A stretch of 64,000 bases of DNA from Lotus japonicus. Lineage: Eukaryota; Streptophyta; Magnoliopsida; Fabales; Fabaceae. The notes below the pieces were generated by a model that made no database searches, had not been told where the DNA came from, and worked only from the letters and a program-made list of their open reading frames with translations. The DNA lies in the NCBI RefSeq assembly GCF_012489685.1, contig NC_080044.1, positions 31,104,369 to 31,168,368 of the forward strand, in the 5' to 3' direction. The stretch's first letter is position 1. Every line of letters begins with the position of its first letter. This document shows positions 10,203 through 20,643 of the stretch, piece after piece. The position numbers were made by a program, and so were the translations under genes.

Positions 10203-12493
10203 CACGTGTCATTCTCAAGTTAATTCTCATAAAAAAAATACATTTTTTAATTTTAGATTTGATTAGGATTTAGGTTGTTTATTTCTTGATTAGATCTTAA
10301 TTTATTTTTGATTTATTTTTAGAGTATTAATTAATTTTTATGGTATTTTTATTGAATTGTCGGATTTTTAATTAATTCAGGATTTTATGAGTTTTTATTG
10401 TGATTTGCTTGATTTTGGTAGTTTTTATCTATATTTATTTAGTACCTTTTTAAATTTTAGATTTGATTAGGATTTAGGTTGTTTATTTCATGACTTTATC
10501 TTAATTTATCTTATTATTTATTTTTAGAGTATTAATTAAATTTTATGTTATTTTTATTGAATTTTCGAATTTTAATTTAATTAAGAATTTTATCAGTTTT
10601 TATTGTGATTTAGTAGTTTTTAATTCAATAAAAATACCATAAAATGAGGAAAAAATTAAAAGGCTACACACAAGTGAAAATCCTCTTCTCTTTCATTGAG
10701 AATTTGTGATCTCTGGAAAAGTCCTTCCTCTTTGCTTCCATTACCGTCGAGCAAGAGAGTTGACGTCTCTCCCCCTCCTCCCTACTTCCAATTGTAGAGC
10801 CAAACCAAATCATGGTGGTAACCATCAAAACCCCAATCTTTATCAGCCCTGACAAACACAAATTAAATCAACTCATAATCAGTTCATACTCCATGAAAAT
10901 CTTGCTCCTTCAAGTTTTTCGGAATTTTTGATAAAAAAAAAAGTTTTCGGATTTTTGTTCTTCAATGTCTTGCTCACTTGCCACGCATTGAGGCATCACA
11001 AGTTCGTGGTATGTATATTAATAGTACTATATGCTTTTAATTACTTCATATATATATAGGCAATTGAAATCTTTTTTCTATTGTGAACATGTTCGGTTTC
11101 CGTGAACCCACTCAAAACAGATTCCAAACAGTTTGGTAAAGAATTTTACTTGTATTTTAAGGGGAAAATGTAAATCTGGTATATATAAAGATTCAGGAAT
11201 TTATTTCAAAAGCATTAGAAATTAAAAAAGTGACTTTCTGGAAAACCACTACATTTTTATCATCGTTAATGATAAGAAGACATAACCTTAAGCTAAATAG
11301 TGTGTCCATTCATTGAGAGAATAGGAAGATAGTGTGTTCACACATACTGGTTCCAACGACAGTGCTAGTACAACAAACTTACAAAGATAAGTGAAGCTCT
11401 AATACTCATTCCCTTCAAATATTTGAAAACAGCCACGTTCTCCACGCAATATGCCTGTAATGGAAAAAACAGAGTGAAAGACTGACACTTTCTTTCCAAC
11501 CAAGAGGATCAATGTAGCAATCCAAAATGTGAATCCTGCAAAATAACAGTTAATTTTAAAAAAATTTATAGTCTAATATTGTTGAATGTAAGCATATCCA
11601 AATTTGTTTAAACTAAAGAAACAAAAAGTAAAAAATTATGGCAATAACATACTACAGAACTACCCCAAAGCATCACTGCACAGTCCCAAACCGAAATCAG
11701 TTATATCGATTGTCAGAGTGATATCATGAGAAAGAATAAAAGGAGAAATTAAGTGATTCCTTTAAATATGCAGAAGCAAGTTGCATACTTGAGTGATCTT
11801 CCTCATTTTTCCTCCATGCCAACCGGTTCACATTAGAGGCATATAGGGGAGGAGATGGCTGATACAGTATTAGTAAGGAGTAATCTAGGAAAATCTTAGA
11901 TAATTAAGGCAAATATTTTAAAATTTTATGAAAAAGTTTCTCAGATTTAAAATTACCTTTAAAAAATCGGTTTCAATATTTGTTATGAGAATAAATTTTA
12001 GGTGAAGAAAATTTTTTTTTAGTAATAATTAAATTTTATGTTATTTTTATTTAATTAAGGATTTTATGAGTTTTTATTGTGATTTGCTAGTTTTTATTAA
12101 TTAATTTTTATGGTATTTTTATTTTTTTATTTAATCTAGGTAAATCTTAGATAATTAAAGCTAATATTTTAAAATTTTATGATTTTTTTTTCATATTTAA
12201 AATCATGAAATAAACAACCTAAATCCTAATCAAATATAAAATTTAAAAGGGTACTAAATAAATATAGATAAAAACTATCAAAATCTACCAAATCACAATA
12301 AAAATTCATAAAATCCTGAATTAATTTAAAATCCGAAAATTCAATAAAAATGCCATTAAAATTAATTAATACTCTAAAAATAAATCATAAATGAATTATG
12401 ATAAAATCAAGAAATAAACAACTTAAATCATAATCAAATCTAAAATTTAAAAATGTATTTTTATTATGAGAATTAACCTGAGAATGACACGTG
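10203..12493. mobile_element. Element with long terminal inverted repeats (MULE/foldback-like)
   Basis: The left end, CACGTGTCATTCTCAAG..., is repeated in reverse at the right end (...CTGAGAATGACACGTG, to 12493). The similarity continues inward for about 280 bp on each side (about 10203-10480 and 12215-12493), with shared AATTTTAGATTTGATTAGG and ATTAATTAATACTCTAAAAAT blocks. The left arm is internally duplicated (units starting about 10247 and 10452, roughly 200 bp). No transposase is seen inside. No clean target duplication was found, partly because the right end runs into tandem repeats. Mutator-like or foldback class is inferred only from the long inverted repeats and the gene-like cargo. 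Confidence 0.6.
11399..11865 (-). pseudogene. Gene fragment, two exon-like blocks, inside the inverted-repeat element
   Basis: On the minus strand, an open block down to 11789 ends at a GTATGC donor. After an intron-like stretch a TTGCAG acceptor (11536-11541) opens a second block that ends in TAG at 11399. The two blocks join in frame: the first includes YASNVNRLAWRKNEEDHS and the second FWIATLILLVGKKVSVFHS, a probable membrane segment. I do not recognise the family. The structure is what a captured host-gene fragment inside a Mutator-type element would look like, but a chance arrangement is possible. Confidence 0.35.
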
Positions 12494-12564
12494 AAATTTT
12501 TTTTTATGAGAATTAACGTGAGAACGACACGTCACCAAGAATTAACGTGAGAACGACACGTCAC
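12480..12564. repeat. Tandem copies of the element end
   Basis: GAGAATTAACGTGAGAACGACACGTCACC occurs in tandem (about 12509-12535 and 12538-12564). The version at the element edge is GAGAATTAACCTGAGAATGACACGTG. The terminal sequence has thus been multiplied outward, which blurs the true end of the inverted-repeat element. Confidence 0.65.
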
Positions 12565-12620
12565 CAAATCAGCCTGATGAAAGTTCTTCTTTTCTAATGA
12601 GCAAGAATTTAACAAACCTC

Positions 12621-12726
12621 TGTGCGAGTGCGAGAGAGAAGGGAAGTTGTGCGAGTGCGAGGGAGAAAGGAAGCTGTGCGAGTGTGAGGGAGAAAGGATG
12701 ATGTGCGAGTGAGAAGGGATGTTGTG
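12621..12726. repeat. 27-bp minisatellite (GAGTGCGAGGGAGAAAGG)
   Basis: Three 27-bp units start with TGTGCGAGTGCGAG and vary in the second half (GAAGT, GAAGC, GATGA). A fourth unit is shortened to about 21 bp. Read on the minus strand the frame gives a repeated SHSH-rich peptide, but nothing else suggests coding. Confidence 0.8.
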
Positions 12727-12937
12727 CAAGTCCAATTTTCGTAGAAATTTATAGATATTAACATATGTTGGTGAAATGAAACGTCTGTTGGTGAAAAGTT
12801 ATATCCGTTAAATACAATTACCGTTAATTGATGAATGCAATGGTTCTAGTGGTTCATGTGGCAAGACACGTGTGGTGGCACGCATAGGTTATTTCTTGCT
12901 CAATGATTTAGGCTTCTATTTCTTGCTCAATGATTTA

Positions 12938-13218
12938 GGCCCAGTTTGGAAGATCTTATTTGAGCTTATCTGACAGCATAAGCTCTTATGTCAATGTTTG
13001 GGAGGGCTTATGCAAATAGCTTATGGCCTGCTATAAGCTATTTTCAGCTTATTTTCATTAGCTACTCAGGATAGCTTATGAAAAACAGTTTGTGCTTATA
13101 TACAACTTATTTTTAATTTATTTCAATAAATTTTTAAAAATAGCTTATGAATAAGCGCTTATGTCATAAGCGCTTATGACCATAAGCGCTTAATTAAGCT
13201 ATTTTTCCAAACGCGACC
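12938..13218. mobile_element. Tourist-like (PIF/Harbinger) MITE
   Basis: A 281-bp element without coding capacity. The ends form terminal inverted repeats GGCCCAGTTTGGAA and (reverse complement of the right end) GGTCGCGTTTGGAA, 11 of 14 identical. TTA lies on both outer sides (12935-12937 and 13219-13221), the 3-bp target duplication typical of PIF/Harbinger. The interior is full of AAGCTTAT/ATAAGCGCTTAT palindromes. Confidence 0.8.
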
Positions 13219-13239
13219 TTATTTTGTTGCTTCTACAAT

Positions 13240-13500
13240 TGGTTGTGGGGTTTTGCTTCTAGTTTCTGGGAATGGGGTTTTGCTTCTAGTTTGTGTTTAT
13301 GGGGTTTTGCTTCTAGTTTCTGGGTATGGGGTTTTGCTTCTAGATTCTGGGCTTGGGTTTTTTCTTCTAGTTTATGAGTATGGGGTTTTGCTTCTAGTTT
13401 CTGGGTATAGGGTTTTGCTTTTAGATTCTGGGCTTCGGTTTTTTTCTTCTAGTTTATGAGTATGGGGTTTTGCTTCTAGTTTCTCGGTATGGGGTTTTCA
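13240..13500. repeat. 27-bp minisatellite with 81-bp higher-order unit
   Basis: Unit TGGGGTTTTGCTTCTAGTTT plus CTGGGTA (27 bp) is repeated about nine times. Variants come in a fixed order (VSG, DSG, then FFLLVYE when translated), and this trio repeats, giving an 81-bp higher-order period. The frame at 13253-13459 is open because 27 is divisible by three. I regard it as non-coding. Confidence 0.8.
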
Positions 13501-13669
13501 TTTCTCCTATTTTTTATTTCTCTTCTTTTCTAATAAATTATTTTAATATGGCAAAGAATTGGGTTATTTTAGGGAACTTGTTGAAATGTATGAATATTTT
13601 CATGGAAACTTTAATTTTGAGATAATACATGGATTCTAACATTCATATTTGTTCTTTTGTTGTTGATAG

Positions 13670-14802
13670 ATGGGTGGAGCCGGTTCCAAAAACGAACATG
13701 GTAGGGGACGTCGTGTGGGACTGAGACGTACCGGTAATGAACAGGCTCCTCCTCCTCCGGGACTGAGACGTACCAGTAATGAACAAGCTCCTCCTCCTCC
13801 TCCTCCGCTTCATCCCATGGCCTTTCGAGAAAGAAAACAGCCCAGCACAGCAAGGAGTGGGAAACCGAAGGTGGGGGAGTTTAAGAAGAAACAAAAAGAG
13901 ATTGTTCAAGATGATAAGGATGATAACAATGTTGCTGAAGATGACGGTACTAAACCCAAGGAAAAAAGCTTAAGAAGAAACGGAAAGAGATTGTTCAAGA
14001 TGATAATAATGGCGGTGAAGAAAGTAAACAACCAAAATCAATTGATAAGGAAGATCAACGTACGAGTGATGAATCTATGCCATAACACTATGGTAATGAT
14101 TTCGCCCCAGCCTCTAATCACCTGTCACCAATTGATAAGGATGATAACAATGTTGCTGAAGATGACGGTACTATACCCAAGAGAAAAAGGTTTAATCAGA
14201 AACAGGAAGAGATTGTTAAAGAAGACAAGAAGTCGAAACCTTTGCACTTTATGGTGGTTAATGAGCTTATAAGTTATGTTCTTGATAGAAGCACGTTAAA
14301 TCCAACCAATGCCTCTACGAGTGTGGGAATACCAATAGAGAAGCAGAATCAGGTACCATTCATAGCTGAAACGCCCGTCAAATTTCATCCTTATATAGTT
14401 AAAATACAAGATGTTGTTAAAGACCAGAACTGTGGATTTAGGGCTGTGGCAGCCTTGTTGGGCAGAGACGAAGGGTGCCGGCGTGACATTCGAAAAATGA
14501 TGGTTGAAGAGATGCTAGCAAGAAATGTGAAATATGTTGAATTGTACGGGTCAAAATTGTTTGAAGACATCAAAAAGGCATTGGAACTCAAGCGACAAGA
14601 GTATGTGACTCGAAGTAACTAGTTGTCAATTCCAAATATGAGATACATTATTGCTACACCCTTTCAAGTAGTTCTCGTTACTCTTTCAACCTTCGGATGT
14701 TTCACATTCTTACCATTTGCTTGCGCACCCCTGAATACGCACACCGTCATAGTGCTTGGCCATGTGAAAAAGAATCATTGGGTGCATGTATTAAAATTAT
14801 AA
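13670..14802 (+). pseudogene. OTU-domain cysteine protease pseudogene
   Basis: The OTU domain begins near 14385: VVKDQNCGFRAVAALLG holds the catalytic D-x-N-C signature (Cys at about 14431). The C-terminal end VIVLGHVKKNHWVHV holds the catalytic His region, ending in TAA at 14800-14802. Between them an in-frame TAG (14620-14622) stands where a tryptophan codon would fit. The N-terminal part (from ATG 13670) is low-complexity, with PPPP stretches and two copies of a lysine-rich EIVQDD...DNNVAEDDGT segment. It is shifted relative to the OTU frame, so at least one further frameshift or an intron exists. Such OTU proteins are known in plants as passengers of Mutator-like elements and as host genes. 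Truncation by the copia insertion is not indicated: the element starts 80 bp downstream. Confidence 0.75.
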
Positions 14803-14882
14803 CTCATGTTTAGTTTTTTGTTAAATCTATTAATACTTGTATATTTAAATTAATGTTGTTTTTTTATCATAAAGATAACATT

Positions 14883-16088
14883 TGTAAGACCAAGATTTGG
14901 TCATGTAGTACAATTCTATGTTTTGATGATTACAAGTTAATTATTGTGTATGAACAATTATGGTACTCTAACTTTGTTCTCTGAGTGTTTAATTGACAGG
15001 CTCTGACTCTGGTCTAATAACACACTTATCAGAAGCACAAAGCAAAAAAAAGTAGCCAACGCAACGCTTTCGCTCTCACTATGTTCTGATTGAACAATAG
15101 TAAATGCTTTAGAAATTCTGAAGATTATAAGCTCTGATGTGGATTCAGATCACTTCAAGTTCTGAAAACTAGAAGCTCTGATGATCAGAAGCTCTGAAGG
15201 TCCAGAAGCTAAGAAGTGAAGATTCTGAAGTCCAAGAGTAAGCTGGCTCTGAAGATAAAGTACTTCCAACTCTGATGACCAGAAGTTCTGATAAACAGTC
15301 CGGAAGCAGAAGCTACGAAGGTCAGAGGATCCAAGCTTCCCTCTGACTCTGATCTCATAAGCTTCACACTTCCCAACACGAAGCGTCGCCAGATCAGAAG
15401 TCAACTAGGCTAAGGCTCACGTCGCTATCCAAGTACAAAAGCAAGTGTACTATTCTGACAGCCTTACCTAAGATGTTCAGCCATAGCAGAATCTGGAAGT
15501 TCTGAATTTTCCCTCCAACGGTAGCATTCCATGCAACGGCTACAACCCTAAACCTTGGAGTATATATAGAGGCTGAAGATGGAAGAAAGAAGTTAAGAAA
15601 CCTTGTGCAAAACTCAAGCAAATATTCAACCGATTCTCTTAGCAATCTTTCTTCATTTGTTCTTATTGTGTTTACCTTAGCTTTCTTAGAAGCACTTCAT
15701 TATAAACCTAATCTTTCAAACAGTGAGTTTGTATTTCCTTAAGGGACCAAGGTTGGTCAGATCCTTGAGAAGACTAAGTGAATCTTAGTGTGTGCTAGTT
15801 CATTGTATTGTTAGTCACTGAGCAGGTTGCTAGTGCAGTTGTAACAAACATTGAATAATGGATTGCCTTCATTCTAAGAAGGAAGAAATCACCTTAACGG
15901 GTGGACTGGATTAGCTTGAGCGATTTTCAAGTGAACCAGGATAAAATACCTGTGTGTTTCTCTCCATCTATTATCTCTGCACTTTGTGCTTTTAGTTCTG
16001 GAAAATATTCTCTGTAATCTTAAAGAGCGAAAAGTTTTTATCTTAAAACGCTATTCAAACCCCCCTTCTATCGTTTTTCATACCTTCA
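14883..16088 (+). repeat. 5' LTR of the 20.5-kb copia element
   Basis: Starts TGTAAGACCAAGATTTGG and ends ACCTTCA. It contains a TATA box (15561-15568) and many AGAAGCTCTGA-type motifs between about 15110 and 15310. It aligns end to end with 34203-35419. Confidence 0.93.
15561..15568 (+). promoter_or_regulatory. Copia 5' LTR TATA box
   Basis: TATATATA in CTTGGAGTATATATAGAGGC, conserved at 34881-34888 in the 3' LTR. This is the likely promoter for the element transcript, with R/U5 of about 500 bp downstream. Confidence 0.65.
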
Positions 16089-16102
16089 ATTGGTATCAGA
16101 GC
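16089..16102 (+). other. Primer binding site of copia element
   Basis: ATTGGTATCAGAGC directly follows the 5' LTR, the standard initiator Met-tRNA site. Confidence 0.92.
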
Positions 16103-16163
16103 GTAAGTTCTGATTACCACACTTAACAGTGTTCAGAGATCCGGACCGGTGTGAAAAACTCAA

Positions 16164-17569
16164 ATGGCTGCCGCCACCAGCGATGCTCAAAGAGAGCACT
16201 ATAGTGCTAAACCACCTATGTTTGATGGAGAAAAGTTCGAATACTGGAAAGATAGAATCGAAAGTTTCTTTCTAGGACACTCGCCCTGTTGATGTAGATG
16301 GAGTGAAGATCCCAAGAGACAAGATGATTGAAGCTCAAAAGTAAATGTACAAAGATCATCATAGAGCAAGAACTGTCTTGCTGAGTGCGCTATTCCATAT
16401 GAAGAATATGAGAAGATCACAAACCGTGATTCTTCCAAGGCGATCTTTGATTCCTTGAAGATGTCTCATGAAGGAAATGAAGAAGTCAAGGAGACAAAGG
16501 TGTTGTCCCTGATCAAAAAGTATAAAGCCTTCATGATGGAACCTGATGAAACAGTTGATGCTATGTTTTCCAGATTTCAGACGATCATTTCTGGAATCAA
16601 AATACTTGACAAAGGCTACACCAATGCTGACCATGTGAAGAGAATTCTCAGAGGCCTTCCTGAGAAGTGGATGCCTTTGATGACTTCCTTGAAGCTGTCT
16701 AAGGACATCAAAAAGATGAGCTTAGAAGAACTCATTGGTATCCTGAGAAGTCATGAGATAGATCGTGCTGATCATGTTGCTCAGAGGAAGCAAAAGTCCA
16801 TAGCTCTGAAGGTGAAATCTGAGAAGACCAAGGCGCTTCTAGCTGAACAAGTGTCAGAAGGATCGTCTGAGGACTCTGATGAAGATGAGCTCTCACTTCT
16901 CTCAAAGAGAATCAATCACCTTTGGAAGCACAGGCAAAACAAATACAAAAGTTCATCCAGAACTAAAGGAAAGCAAGAGTCTTCATCTGGTCAACGCAAA
17001 TCATCATCAAAAGAAGTTACATGCTTTGAATGCAAGGAGCCAGGACATTACAAGAGTGATTGTCCTAAGCTGAAGAAAGACATGAAGCCTAAGAAGTATG
17101 TCAAGGCGAAGAAAATTCTTATGGTAACTCTTGATGATTCAGACTCAGAAGGAGTGGACTCTGATGGCGAAGTCGTTGAATGACTCATGGCTATTGTCAA
17201 AGACAAAGAAGCAGAGTCAAAAGCTGAATCAGATCCAGCATCAGAGGCTGAGTCAGACCCTGAAGATGAAAGTGTTTATTCGCATCTTTCTCAGTGTCTG
17301 AACTAAAATCTGCCTTAGCTGAAATTATGAACAAACATGATTCACTTCTAACTAAGCATGAAAGACTGAAAAAGGATTTTCTTGATGCTTCTGATATATC
17401 TGCTAAACATGTGAAAACAATTTCTGAGTTAAAAGAAAACAATTTCTCTTTAGTTAATTCCAACTCTGTCCTCAAAATTCAAATTTCCAAGTTGGAAGAA
17501 GTTATTTTATCCAGTACTTCTGATGATAAAAATGAAACCAAACATGAAAATCTTTTCAGAGGTTCCTAG
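16164..17569 (+). pseudogene. Copia gag (broken)
   Basis: Starts at ATG 16164 (MAAATSDAQ, then PPMFDGEKFEYWKDRIESFF), the usual SIRE gag opening. A deletion/frameshift near 16280 removes part of the N-terminal domain. The frame resumes, with the main UBN2-like gag at 16455-17183 (FSRFQTIISGIKILDKGYT; LEELIGILRSHEI). The zinc knuckle CFECKEPGHYKSDC lies near 17025-17066. A TGA at 17181-17183 interrupts an acidic tail, and a further frameshift near 17290 leads to a coiled-coil-like segment (17294-17569) rich in K, E, L and S, as in SIRE gags. Confidence 0.85.
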
Positions 17570-17592
17570 CTAAAAGCGTAGATAGAAGCTTA

Positions 17593-18835
17593 ATGGCTTC
17601 AATGATCTATGACGTTAGCAGAAATGGAATGAATGGTATTGGCTATTCTAGACCCAGTAGAAATGAGCCCCCCATGCCTAAACCCAAATCTCTTTATGAA
17701 CATTTTGTTCCCTCTGGCACAAGTATACCTGAACCTGTACCTTCTAAAATTGCTTTACCTATTAAGAAAGGATCATTCTCTATGTCAAGATATCATGCTC
17801 AAATTCCTTTGCATTATCCTGTTGAAAGACCCAAAGTTGTCAAAACTTCTGGGGTAACTAACAAGAAAGGACCCATAAAGTGGGTACCTAAGGAAAAGAT
17901 CGTATATGTTGCAGATATCCTTGATAGCTCCACTGAGACTCCAATCATGGTATCTGGACAGTGGATGCTCGCGTCACATAACGGGAGAAAAGCTTATGTT
18001 CCAAGACCTGAAACTTAGACCTGGAGGTGAAGTTGGTTTTGGAGGCAATGAGAAGGGTAAGATTGTTGGTTCTGGAACCATAGGTGTCGGTAAGGGTCCA
18101 TGCATTGATAATGTTTTATTAGTGGACGGTTTAATGCATAACTTGTTGTCAAATAAGTCAATTAGCTGACAAGGGTTATGACATTATTTTCAATCAAAAG
18201 TCTTGCATAGCTGTAAGTCAGATTGATGGCTCTGTTCTATTTAACAGCAAGAGGCGGAACGACATTTATAAGATCAAACTATCTGAGTTGGAAACTCAGA
18301 AAGTAAAGTGTCTTCTTTCTGTTAATGAAGAGCAGTGGGTATGGCATAAACGGTTAGGGCATGCTAGTATGAGAAAGATTTCTCAGCTAAGTAAGCTTGA
18401 CCTTGTCAGGGGCTTACCCACTCTGAAGTTCTCTTCAGATGCTCTTTGTGAAGCATGTCAGAAAGGCAAATTTACAAAAGTTTCCTTCAAGGCAAAGAAT
18501 GTTGTTTCCACCACAAGGCCGTTAGAACTTCTGCATATTGACCTATTTGGACCAGTGAAAACTGAGTCTATAGGTGGCATGAAATATGGGATGGTCATTG
18601 TTGACGACTACAGCCGCTGGACATGGGTAAAATTCTTAAGATGCAAGAATGAGTCGCATTCTGTGTTTGCTACCTTTGTCGCCCAAGTGCAGAATGAGAA
18701 ATCCAGTAGGATTGTCTATGTGAGAAGTTATCATGGTGGAGAGTTTGAAAATGATGAGTTTGAGAAAATCCTTGATACCTATGGGATATCACATGATTTC
18801 TCTTGTCCCAGAACTCCTGAGCAGAATGGTGTTGT
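17593..18835 (+). pseudogene. Copia protease and integrase N-terminal half (broken, interrupted by LINE)
   Basis: Protease: WYLDSGCSRHITG (near 17950) carries the DSG active site, with frame slippage on either side. Pre-integrase HHCC domain: WHKRLGHASMRKISQL and CEACQKGKF. Integrase core: HIDLFGPV gives the first catalytic Asp. The place of the second catalytic Asp reads SYHGGEFEN, where copia elements normally have SDHGGEFEN, so the residue is Asp to Tyr. Coding stops at EQNGVV near 18835, where LINE sequence begins. The third catalytic residue would have been just beyond. Confidence 0.85.
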
Positions 18836-20643
18836 GAATAGTCTTTCTGCGATGCTTCATTGCCAACAGATGAAACTTCCATTCACATATCTTGGACTGC
18901 CAGTGGGCGGAAATCCAAGAAGATTGCTGTTTTGGGAGCCAGTATTGAACAAGCTCAGAAAGAGGCTATCGAGTTGGAAACAAAGACATTTGTCTTTTGG
19001 AGGTAGGCTATGTTTGTTGAAAGCTGTCCTGTCTTCCATCCCTTTATATTTTTTCTCTTTTTTTAAGATGCCAGTAGGTATATTATCTGAGTGTAAAAGG
19101 ATTATGAGGAGGTTTCTCTGGGGAGGTGTAGAGGGTGGAGGTAAGATTTCTTGGGTGGAATGGTCTAGAATTTGTCGGCCAAAGGAAGTGGGTGGATTGG
19201 GAGTGAAGAATTTAAGGCTTTTTAATATAGCTTTGCTAGGGAAGTGGCGTTGGCGTCTAATGATGGAAAGAGATAGTCTTTGGTGTCGGATTATTCATGT
19301 TAAATATAATGGGGCTGTACATCAAAATGACTCTTATTGGTGGAAGGATTTGCACTCAGTGTGTTTTGGCTCTGAAGAGGGGAAGTGGTTTGACGACGCT
19401 GTTTGTAGACGGATAGAAGATGGAAAAGCAGTTTCTTTTTGGGAGGAAAATTGGGTGGGTGGAGGGGCCTTGAGGCAATTGTTCCTAAGGCTATTTATCC
19501 TATCTTCTTTGAAAGAAGCTAGCATCCATGATATGGGAGGTTGGGTGAATGGAAGATGGATTTGGAAGTTTGAGTGACATAGGGGATTATTGAGCAGGGA
19601 AGAGGTAAGAGTTGAGGAATTGAAAAGTAAAATTGGAAGTTTTTCTCCAAAGGAAGCTTTCAAGGATTCTTGGTGTTGGGTGAAAGAAGGTTCAGGGACT
19701 TATAGCGTTTGCTCTGCATATGAGATGTTGCAGGGTGATCTGGTTTTGGAGGAAAGGTTAGTGTTCAGGCGACTATGGAAAGCCAAAGCCCCTTCTGGAT
19801 CGTTAGCATTGGCATGGAGAGTTATTATAGGAAAAGTGCAGACTAAAATTGATTTGGCCAGGAGAAATGCACTTCCTTTGAATGCTAGTTTGTCATGTGG
19901 GTTGTGTGCAGTTGAGGAGGAGAGCTGCAAGCATCTTTTCTTTACCTGTGGAGTGTCCTGGAAAGTATGGATGGAGATATGCTTCTGGTTAGGAGTGCAA
20001 ACAGCTTTTTCATGTGAGGCAGAATCTCATTTCTTCTTTCATGAAAATTTGATTTCTTGCAAAATGAAGGACGGTAAGATCTTGAACTTAATCTGGATTG
20101 CTGTGGTGAATTCAATTTGGCAGACTAGGAATGGCTCGGTATTCAGTGGTGTGGGGGTTGAGGTTGCTAGAATAGTAGAGCTAGTGAAGTTCAAAGTTTG
20201 GCTTTGGTTGAGAACTAATGATAGGAACTTCATCTCTTCTTTTTATGAATGGGAAAATAATCCTAAGGAGTGTATTGCTATGCTGCATTAAATGATATCC
20301 TTTGCTGTGTTATTGCTGAGTTGCTTAGGGAGGCAGATTTGTTCTTCTATACTAAACGGCATAATCCTTCTTCTTTAAATTGCTTTGGTGGAGTTTTAGT
20401 TCATTTATTTATGAGATGATTTGGCTCGCTTGGCTTAAAATTGAGTGCTATTGCAACTGGTACGTGGAGGTGGAGCTTAAGTGGAGCACAATCGGTGGTT
20501 TTTGTTTTTATTTTCTGTGGAGACTTTTTGGTTTGATAATGTATTTTCTTTTCTTTCCTACTCCTTATTCTTTGTTTTGGGTTGAAGTACCCCTTGTACT
20601 TCTCTTCAATATAATTTTGGCTTATCAAAAAAAAAAAAAAAAA
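18836..20643 (+). mobile_element. 5'-truncated L1-type LINE nested in copia integrase
   Basis: Coding for the C-terminal part of a plant LINE reverse transcriptase (TYLGLPVGGNPRR; LSSWKQRHLSFGGRLCLLKA; MRRFLWGG) is followed by the zf-RVT domain (about 19700-19990, with CGLCAVEEESCKHLFFTC). A single in-frame TGA (19575-19577) splits the frame where tryptophan would fit; otherwise the frame is open to 20291. A 3' untranslated region and a poly(A) of about 19 (20625-20643) follow. The junctions show no obvious target duplication, and a short stretch of integrase (some tens of bp) seems missing, suggesting insertion with target deletion. Confidence 0.88.

Noticed and set aside
12532..12735. Ser/His-rich minus-strand ORF
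   Set aside because: Same reason: a by-product of the 27-bp array at 12621-12726.
13253..13459. 68-residue repetitive hydrophobic ORF (VLLLVSG repeats)
   Set aside because: It is open only because the 27-bp minisatellite unit is a multiple of three; no start context, partner exon or homology.
14390..15320. Heat-shock-element-like GAA/TTC repeats in the copia LTR
   Set aside because: The AGAAGYTCTGA motifs have one-base spacing between GAA and TTC, not the two-base spacing of heat-shock elements.
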